Shown piece after piece: positions 22,300-31,900 of a DNA stretch of 64,000 nucleotides; within the stretch, counting starts at the first letter, position 1; each line of letters begins with the position of its first letter. The notes beneath the pieces were generated by a model. It ran no database searches and was not told the origin of the DNA. It worked only from the letters and a program-made list of their open reading frames with translations. The position numbers were made by a program, and so were the translations under genes. This DNA is from Macrostomum hystrix (lineage: Eukaryota; Platyhelminthes; Macrostomidae), in assembly GCA_950097015.1 (NCBI GenBank), contig CATNEN010000041.1:1901501-1965500 (forward strand), written 5' to 3'.

Positions 22300-22977
22300 T
22301 CACTGGACGGCGCAGTCAATGCCGACTGTGCCGGAGTCATCAGTGGGCACTCTAAGAACGTTGGCTAACGCCCTAAACAGGTATGTCAGCGTACCGAACC
22401 TGCCGCTAGGCGCCGAGTCGTAGAAATGCGCGCAGATGCCGCAGGCTCCGCCGCAGGCCAGCGACTTGTCAGCGCTGGCGCAGCAGGAGACGGCATCGCC
22501 GCCGTGAGCGGCCTGGTCGGCCAGGAAGAGCCGGTTGGCCTCCGTGACCAGCTGCTCCACCTGCAGCACGCGGTGCAGGTCGATGCAGCCGTGCGGGTCC
22601 ATGTCGGGCAGCCGGACCAGCAGGCTGAGCGCCTCGACCAGCAGCTGGCGGTACTCGGGCACCTGCACCGCCGTTATCGCCGCCTCCACCTGCAGCGCGA
22701 ACTTCACCTCGCCAGCCGTCATCTCCCTGGTCAGGTGCTGCCCGATCACGTGATTGTTGATGCTCAGGCCCTCCGTGCGCTCCATGAGGCGCCAGACGCG
22801 CCGGTAGAAGTCGGCCGGCACCCGGTTCAGCGCGCCGTCGATCTTGCGCCGCCGCAGCCACTGACCCTGCCGGTCTGAGCTCAGGCTCTGCGTCAGCCGC
22901 GACTCGCCCGACGACGAGGTGGCCGCTTGCGGATCGCTCGGGTGACGCCTGCGAGGATCCAGAATGTGGGAGTCCGC
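22300..22977 (-). CDS. PHKA-like exon 12 (C-terminal)
   Basis: Begins ADSHILDPRRRH, then GQWLRRRKIDGALNRVPADF, LTREMTAGEVKFALQVEAAI, PEYRQLLVEAL and YDSAPSGRFGTLTYLFRAL. It ends GIDCAVQ and TGA. The terminal CAVQ fits a farnesylation box, as does the vertebrate alpha C-terminus. Confidence 0.92.
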   Translation of the reverse strand, partial: ADSHILDPRRRHPSDPQAATSSSGESRLTQSLSSDRQGQWLRRRKIDGALNRVPADFYRRVWRLMERTEGLSINNHVIGQHLTREMTAGEVKFALQVEAAITAVQVPEYRQLLVEALSLLVRLPDMDPHGCIDLHRVLQVEQLVTEANRLFLADQAAHGGDAVSCCASADKSLACGGACGICAHFYDSAPSGRFGTLTYLFRALANVLRVPTDDSGTVGIDCAVQ

Positions 22978-25900
22978 CTGCGGGATTCGGGAAGAGGAAC
23001 GATTGATCATTTGAGAGCATTTGAAATGGGATTAGGGGTTGGGATTCGGGAGGTTGGGGATGGGGATGGTTGGGATCTGAGAAGATTAGGGGTCGGAGGT
23101 TGGGGTTGGGGATGGGTGGGATCTGAGAAGATTAGGGTTCGGAGGTTGGGGATGGGTGGGATCTGAGAAGATTAGGGTTCGGAGGTTGGGGATGGGGATG
23201 GGATGGGGATGGGTGGGATCTGAGAAGATTAGGGTTTGGAGGTTGGGATGGGGATGGGATGGGGATGGGTGGGATCTGAGAAGATTAGGGTTCGGAGGTT
23301 GGGGATGGGTGGGATCTGAGAAGATTAGGGTTCGGAGGTTGGGGTTGGTGATGGGTGGGATCTGAGAAGATTAGGGTTCGGAGGTTGGGGTTGGTGATGG
23401 GTGGGATCTGAGAAGATTAGGGTTCGGAGGTTAGGGATGGTGATGGGTGGGATCTGGGAAGATTAGGGTTCGGAGGTTAGGTATAGGGATGGGTGGGATC
23501 TGGGAAGATTAGGGTTCGGAGGTTAGGTATAGGGATGGTGAGATATGGGTCTGTGGAGGCTTAAACTGAGGATGGGTGGGATCTGGGAAGATGCGGGAAG
23601 GATCGAAAAAGAGAAATTTTTAGCTATGCATTTTTAGCTACACAAGACATGCTCACACTCGTCTACTAATAGTAGGGCTGACAACAGAAAAAAGTTTGAA
23701 GGATAAACTAACAGCTCATATATTTTGTGTTTTCAGCAGCTAGCTGTGAAGATGTCTTTGAATCGTGCAACCGACACAGGGCGGGAGTAGCAGCACAGAA
23801 AAGCAACTGAGACAGCAAGCAGAGAGAAACAAATTAAACAGAAGATTTCGACAACAAAAACTAATTGAGTTTGCGCCCAGTCGGATTCTCACCTCCACAA
23901 CAACTCTACGGCTTCCAACTGAAGTGCGAATGGGGATTTGGGATTGACGTATTTTAGCTGCCTGCTGAAAACCATTAACTCTGCAGTGCAGAATATAACT
24001 GATTACAAGTAGTCAGTAGTAAGTAACGAGTGCGAGCATTATTTTTCGCTTAAAAATGACAAGTGTATCAACCCTAAGTAAAGGCAGCAGATGAACCTGG
24101 GAAGATGGAGGAGGCTGGGAGAATAAGAGGAGAATAGGACACTGCAGGCCAATGGCCTGACGCACTGACCGCCTGCCGAGGTCCAATGGACTTGGAGCCG
24201 CCGGAGCCGAGCCTGGCGCGCCGGCCGTGAATACTGCGGCCGAGTTCGGTCTCATTGGTTGACACAATGGTCAGGTGGGAGGCCTCGCCCTGCTGCTGCT
24301 CCACTGAAGTTTTCAGCGAATTTTCCAATGTAATTTAGCTTTCAGAAATTTAGCAATTGTTCGTACTAGTCATGCGATAAGTTTAATCATAAGGCGCTGC
24401 AACTGAACAAAGACTTTGTGTCACTTACCGTACTCCGCGTGGAACTCCTTGCCGCTGAGAATGTGATGTAGCAGGGTCTTCATCTCGTACGGACTCAAGC
24501 TGAGCAGGTGCTCAGTAGCATCCTCGGCTGCGAGGGGAGGAGAGGAAAAAGGTGATGTTGGCAGCACTAGGCAGAGAGGAGTGAGGTGGGCGGGACTGGG
24601 CAAAGGAGGAGTGAGGTGGGCGGGATTGGGCAAAGGAGGAGTGAGGTGGGCGGGACTGGGCAAAAGAGGAGTGAGGTGGGCGGGATTGGGCAAAGGAGGA
24701 GTGAGGTGGGCGGGACTGGGCAAAGGAGGGGTGAGTTGGGCGGGACTGGGCAAAAGAGGAGTGAGGTGGGCGGGATTGGGCAAAGGAGGAGTGAGGTGGG
24801 CGGGACTGGGCAAAAGAGGAGTGAGGTGGGCGGGATTGGGCAAAGGAGGAGTGAGGTGGGCGGGACTGGGCAAAGGAGGGGTGAGTTGGGCGGGACTGGG
24901 CAAAGGAGGAGTGAGGTGGGCGGGACTGGGCAAAAGAGGAGTGAGGTGGGCGGGATTGGGCAAAGGAGGAGTGAGGTGGGTGGCAGTGGGAAGAGAGGGG
25001 AATGGTCCAACCTGACCAATGAAACACAATGACTCACCGTTAAGTCTAAGTGAGCGGCCGATTTCGGTGCCCATGACTCGGATGATGAGGCCCACTCGAA
25101 TGCGGTACATGTTAGCAAAGAGCTGCGGCTCAGTCCTGGCCAGCATGCTGAGATACACGAGCACCTCCTGTGTTAAGACACCTAAAGTTAAATCGTTGAA
25201 GCTGGCCTGCTTGATGAGCTCCTTCAGCTCCTTGGACGATTGCGGTGAAGTGATGAGGCAGTTCTCGGGCTCCGGTGGCAGGCCGATGGTGACCTGCTTC
25301 TGCCGCACCAGCAGGTCGGTGATACACACAGGCAGGTTCTCTACCACCTTCTCCAGCATGCCGGCTGTGTACCGGACCAGCCACCACTGCTTGGTGGCGC
25401 CCGCCCGTTCGTAAAGCTCAGAGACCAGGTCGCGCAGGGTCACGGAGCCACTCTTCTCCTTCCAGCCGGTGTCATGGTTCAGCCCCCTGCGATGGTGGGT
25501 GCGTAGGGCGGTGTGGATGTTCCCTGCTCTGTAAATCATAACCGACCACCCCACTTCTTAGGGAAGTGGCAGAGCGGCTAACGTGCCTGCCTCTCGCACC
25601 AACGTCCCTGAGCTCGATTACACGACGAGAAAATTATTTGGGCCCAATCGTGGAGACAGGGCTTGGGGGCTTGTCGTGCAATCCACGCCCTTGAGGGCCT
25701 TCAAGGCACAGTAAGAGTGCCCCACTGCCTGACGATGAGAAAGTCAGGGCAGATGTACACACCTGAGTGAGCTTTGCCTGCGTACGGTATCGGGTCTATT
25801 GTCACCAACTGATGTGTCATTGACCGCAGCCGTCCTGCAATTATTATTATTACTATACCCCATTCTCTTACCAAATCACCCCAATTCCTTATCCAACCAC

Positions 25901-28900
25901 CCCACTTCCTTATCCAACCACCCCACTTCCTTATCCAACCACCCCACTTCCTTATCCAACCACCCCACTTCCTTATCCAACCACCCCACTTCCTTATCCA
26001 ACTACCCCACTTCCTTATCCAACCACCCCAATTCCTTATCCAACTACCCCACTTCCTTATCCAACCACCCCACTTCCTTATCCAACCACCCCACGTCCTT
26101 ATCCAACCACCCCACGTCCTTATCCAACCACCCCACGTCCTTATCCAACTACCCCACTTCCTTATCCAACCACCCCACTTCCTTATCTAACCACCCCACG
26201 TCCTTATCCAACCACCCCACGTCCTTATCCAACCAACCCACGTCCTTATCCAACCACCCCACTTCCTTATCCTGTGAGATGATCATGTACTATATGGAGA
26301 CTAAATACTGCCTTATCAATGGGCCAAAACTCCTGTAGGCTTGCTGAGCGTGTGAGAGACAGATAGAGGGGCCAAAACGGCTTTGAGGAAATGTACTCGA
26401 GTTAGAGTGCCAGGTGACGATTTTATCTCATAATATATCCACTAAATCTCCTACGTCTTCGTCAATCGTCTGTTCAGCGGAAGGGCTAACAATGGCGACG
26501 AGGATGCCGAGCATCGCCCCTCTGGAAGAAGGTGACGAACCCCCGATCGATGGCTGCAGCGATTCGAGGTATGCGCGACATTACATGAGTGGAACGACGA
26601 TAAGAAAGCAAGCGCATTCCTGGCACTCATCGCAAGCGAATGTTCAAGCTGATGGTTGATGCTGCCTTACCTGAAAAACTGCAGGCAAATCGTACGCTAA
26701 GGAGAGAAAATGAGTGGGGTGGGTGCAGAGAAAAGGAGTGGGGTGGGTGCAGAGAAGAGGAGTTGGGCGGGGGCAGAGAAAAGGAGTGAGTGGGTGCAGA
26801 GAAAAGGAGTGGGGTGGGTGCAGAGAAAAGGAGTGAGTGGGTGCAGAGAAAAGGTGTGGGGTGGGTGCAGAGAAAAGGAGTGAGTGGGTGCAGAGAAAAC
26901 GAGTGGGTGGGTGCAGAGAATTCAAAGCACAGAAGTCAGTCATTGCCTGCTAGTACGAGTCAAAACAGGAGCCAAATGAGGACATTGCCACCTACAGCAA
27001 ATGACATGCTATTGCTGTGGGAAACCTGTCACGTGACTGCCGCTTCAAGACGTTAGAGTGCGAAACATAACCAAACATAACCCCAGCAACCACCTCACTC
27101 ACGTACAGCCACCCACTCTCTAAACAGCCGACTCACTTGTCTAGATACAGCTGATAGATAATCTCAAACTGCTCATAGAGATGCTCGGACTGCTCCAAGC
27201 GTCTGAGCAGCTCCTTCTCGGCCAGCTCAGATAGCTGGCAGGCCGGGGATTCGTGCCTCTCAATGAGCACCCGCTTGTAGAGCTTCATGAGGTCTGCGCT
27301 GCTAGCGTGCTCTGTGGAGTCCTTGAGCACGTACTTGGCTGCGAACGGGGTTAATAAAGTGCTCGTGAGATCTGATGCCGTGGCTCCAGTGTCTATGGTC
27401 CAGACCGGCTGGATGATTCACGGGAACTCAGAAAACAGTGCCACAATGAAAATGCGTGCGCGAACACATGTAGGCCGGCATCGGATTCAAGTACGAAAAA
27501 TGGAAAATTAGCCTTCAATTAGTTTGATATTAGCCGGCTCAAACACAAGCACTCAGATCCGAATATGGAAAATTAGCCTTCAATTAGTTTGATATTAGCC
27601 AGCTCAAACACAAGCACTCAGATCCGAATATGGAAAATTAGCCTTCAATTAGTTTGATATTAGCCAGCTCAAACAAAAGCACTCAGATCCGAATATGGAA
27701 AATTAGCCTTCAATTAGTTTGATATTAGCCGGCTCAAACACAAGCACTCAGATCCGAATATGGAAAATTAGCCTTCAATTAGTTTGATATTAGCCAGCTC
27801 AAACACAAGCACTCAGATCCGAATATGGAAAATTAGCCTTCAATTAGTTTGATATTAGCCAGCTCAAACACAAGCACTCAGATCCGAATATGGAAAATTA
27901 GCCTTCAATTAGTTTGATATTAGCCAGCTCAAACACAAGCACTCAGATCCGAATATGGAAAATTAGCCTTCAATTAGTTTGATATTAGCCGGCTCAAACA
28001 CAAGCACTCAGATCCGAATATGGAAAATTAGCCTTCAATTAGTTTGATATTAGCCAGCTCAAACACAAGCACTCAGATCCGAATATGGAAAATTAGCCTT
28101 CAATTAGTTTGATATTAGCCGGCTCAAACACAAGCACTCAGATCCGAATATGGAAAATTAGCCTTCAATTAGTTTGATATTAGCCGGCTCAAACACAAGC
28201 ACTCAGATCCGAATATGGAAAATTAGCCTTCAATTAGTTTGATATTAGCCGGCTTAAACACAAGCACTCAGATCCGAATATGGAAAATTAGCCTTCAATT
28301 AGTTTGATATTAGCCGGCTCAAACACAAGCACTCAGATCCGAATAATGAGAAACGCAAAATAATTGTAGATTGAAATTAACAAATAAAATAAACAAAAAC
28401 TATTAGTGCAACTTAAATATTGATTAGCATTCTACTGACAATGGCGTTAATTAACTGTTTAGCAAGCCAAATACACTTTTGCGAAAGAAAAAAGCAGCAA
28501 AATTGATGTTGCTAGGCACCCTAGCAACACTGGGCGCCGGAGTCGTCCCACCTGTGGCCTCGCTGCGACGCGCCTCGGATACGATCTCAGCCAGGCCTCC
28601 TTTCATCTCACCCGACCCTGCTGGCGATGCTGCTGCTGATGTTGCTGCTTTCAAGGAAGGGGAAATCCTGTTTCTTTTAGCTTTGAGCGAATTGAAGAAT
28701 TTGACATTTAAGTGCGATCATGAGGCATTTAGTGACAGTTTCTGTGATGACACCAGACATTACTATCTGACAGATATTGTCTGACATTCTGAGATACTGT
28801 CTGAGATTCTGAGATACTGTCTGACATCCTGAGATATTGTCTGACATTCTGTGATACTGTCTGAGATTCTGAGATACAGTATGACATCACGAGATATTGT

Positions 28901-31900
28901 CAGACAGCCTGAGTTATATTCCTACATTTTTCGGATATTGTCAGATGGTGTGAGATATCCGGGACATTGTTTAAACAGCAAGCAAATCAACAACAGACAG
29001 TGCGGCAAAGTGACAACTGACAAACTGCTCGCAAAATAGAAAAATGCCAGCTGTCAAACACGAATAGAAATGGCAGGCGAGGGCCAGACAACACTGTAGG
29101 AAAGCTGTGAGGCACCGCCGTTACCTTCAACGAAGCAATCAACTGTGGGGAAAACTGAAAGCGGGCGCGGGCAGGTCATCGTTCAATGATGGGATAATTA
29201 GGACCACTACCAATATAAATGGGAATAGCTACCATTGGAGAAAGATGGAACAAGATGCCAGGTGCTTCATTGTGCACAGCTGTTCAGTCCATGGACCCAA
29301 AAATCTACCCCAGCGAATTCTGGTAGCCATTACTCAGCTGGGTGAACTAAAGCAATGGGAATTGCTCAAAGACGCAAATACGAACACCCGACCTCCCGGT
29401 CAGAATGTCTGCCATTGCGACATTCCGAAAGCAGTTTCGGATAATCATTCAAAAGTTTCATTACAATTCATAAGCGCAATGTAAAATAAAAGTTCAAAGC
29501 TGCCAGAATGCCCAAAGCCTCCGATCTCGGCCGGCCATCCCAAGCTTCTCACCTTCATCATCGATGGTTGCCAGCGAGGTCTCGAAGCGGCCGAGGTCGA
29601 TGGACACGGCGCTGGTGAGCGCCACTGATTTTTTTCGTCGAACTCTGACGGCGAAATCCGGCGCCCCGCCGCCAGACCCGGGCGCCGGGGAAGTCGCTGC
29701 CGAGGCGGCTGCAGACGCGGAGGCGGCCGAGTCGGGCGCAGCGGAGGCGGAGGCGGCGGAGCCGCCTGAGCCGGAGCCGAGTCGGCTGCGGCCGCGGCGA
29801 GACGATCTGGATGCGATCTTCGCCTGCTCCAGCAGGTCATCTGGTACAGGCCGTGGTGGATCATTCTTAATCTGTGCCCGTCAACTTGGCAACCAAGGGT
29901 TCCCCAATCCGCTGAGCTCGAGATTTTATTGGGGGTGAGTTGGGATGTGACTGAGTTGGGATGTGAATGAGTTGGGATGTGAATGAGTTGGGATGTCAGT
30001 GAGTTGGGATGTGAATGAGTTGGGATATTAGTGAGTTGGGTTGTCAGTGAGTTGGGATGTCAATGAGTTGGGATGTCAGTGAGTTGGGATGTGAATGAGT
30101 TAGGATATTAGTGAGTTGGGTTGTCAGTGAGTTGGGATGTCAATGAGTTGGGATGTCAGTGAGTTGGGATGTGAATGAGTTAGGATATTAGTGAGTTGGG
30201 TTGTCAGTGAGTTGGGATGTCAATGAGTTGGGATATTAGTGAGTTGGGATATTTTTCAGCGAAATTCTTTCAGTCCTTTTTCAGCGAAAGCGAAATGCAT
30301 CTTTACTAAGGGAGAATTTAATAAAATAATTTGCGGGAGCTGCAAAATTGGATTTCAACAAATCCAGAACTCCAGAACTGCAGAACTCACCGCCCTTGGC
30401 CTGGTCCAGAAAGTTCATGCTAGTCAGGCAGCTCGTGTCCTTAAAGTCGGATAGCATTCCCAGCGTGACCCTGGCGAAGATGGCGGGGGCGGGGGTCAAA
30501 CAGCCAACGGTTTTGCTGATTAATCGAGCTACTCGAGGTCAGCGGAAGCTTACCTGGTGCCGTTAATGTAGCCGCTCTGCAGCTTCTTGACGGTGGAGTA
30601 CAGGGCAGCGGGCACGGGCAGGTCGGGGCTGAAGTACCAGTGATAAACTGGAATGATAAACAGCGGACGGCCCACAGCAGCCCAGGTGCGCCGGAGGTAG
30701 GCCACGTGGGTCCGGAACTGGTCCAGCAGGAAGTCCAGGTCCAGGCTAAGGTAGAAGGAGTGGTGATCCAGGAACTGGGGGGTGAAGGCCAGCAGCTGGG
30801 AGCCCATGTTGTACAAGCGGCTAGTAGCCAGCACGCCGGCCTCCGGGTTCTGCCTGCCCGACAGGCCGAGCTGCTGGCAGCGGCCCAGGTGGCTGTAGAA
30901 GTGGCCGAGCAGCTTGGCCGGGAAGATGCAGACCCCGGTCTCACTCTGAACCTCGTCAAAGTCCTGCGTCACCAAGCCCAGCTGGCGCTCCAGGCCCGCC
31001 TGGATCTTCGGGTCCTCGGCGATGATCACCACCTGCGATGGCATGCGGGCAGGCTTTGCAGTGTCTGCTGCCGGGAATCCGATTCTCGTAACAGATCCCA
31101 CATCTGCCATGGAGCTTGGAGCAGATCCCTCTGCCCAGTTCCCTAAGCAATTCCCAGATCAATAATGTAGACTCTAGATCCCCAATGCAGATCCCAAAGA
31201 TCCAATGCAAGATCCCAGATCCCCAATTCAGATCGCAGAGCCCCAATTCATATTCCTGATCCATAATTCAGATCCGAGATCCTCAATGCAGATCCCAGAT
31301 CACTAATGCAGATCGCAGATCCCCAATTCAGATCCCAAATCCTCAATTCAGATTGCAGAGCCCCAATTCATATTCCTGATCCATAATTCAGATCCGAGAT
31401 CCTCAATGCAGATCCCAGATCACTAATGCAGATCGCAGATCCCCAATTCAGATCCCAGATCCCCAATTCAGATCCCAGATCCCTAATTCAGATCCCAGAT
31501 CCTCAATGCAGATCCCACATCCTCAATGCAGATCCCCAGATCCCCAATTCAGATCCCAGATCCCCATTTCAGATCCCCAATTCAGATCCCAGATCCTCAA
31601 TGCAGATCCCCAGATCCCCAATTCAGATCCCAGATCCTCAATGCAGATCCCCAGATCCCCAATTCAGATCCCAGATCCTCAATGCAGATCCCCAGATCCC
31701 CAATTCAGATCCCAGAGCCCCAATCCAGAATGAAGCAAAATGCATGCCAGCCGCACCTGCACGACCAGATCAGGCTTGGTCTCGGTCGCCAGTCGCCTGC
31801 CCAGCGGGTCAATCTCCTGAGGCCGCAGGAAGCCATCCAACAGCAGCAGGCAAATTGTGTACACTGACTGGGACCAAAGGTGGGGCAAAGCGCCAACCGG

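Noticed and set aside
29107-29484. 125-codon + strand ORF
   Set aside because: Overlaps a SINE-like stretch on the opposite strand to the host gene. No recognised domain.
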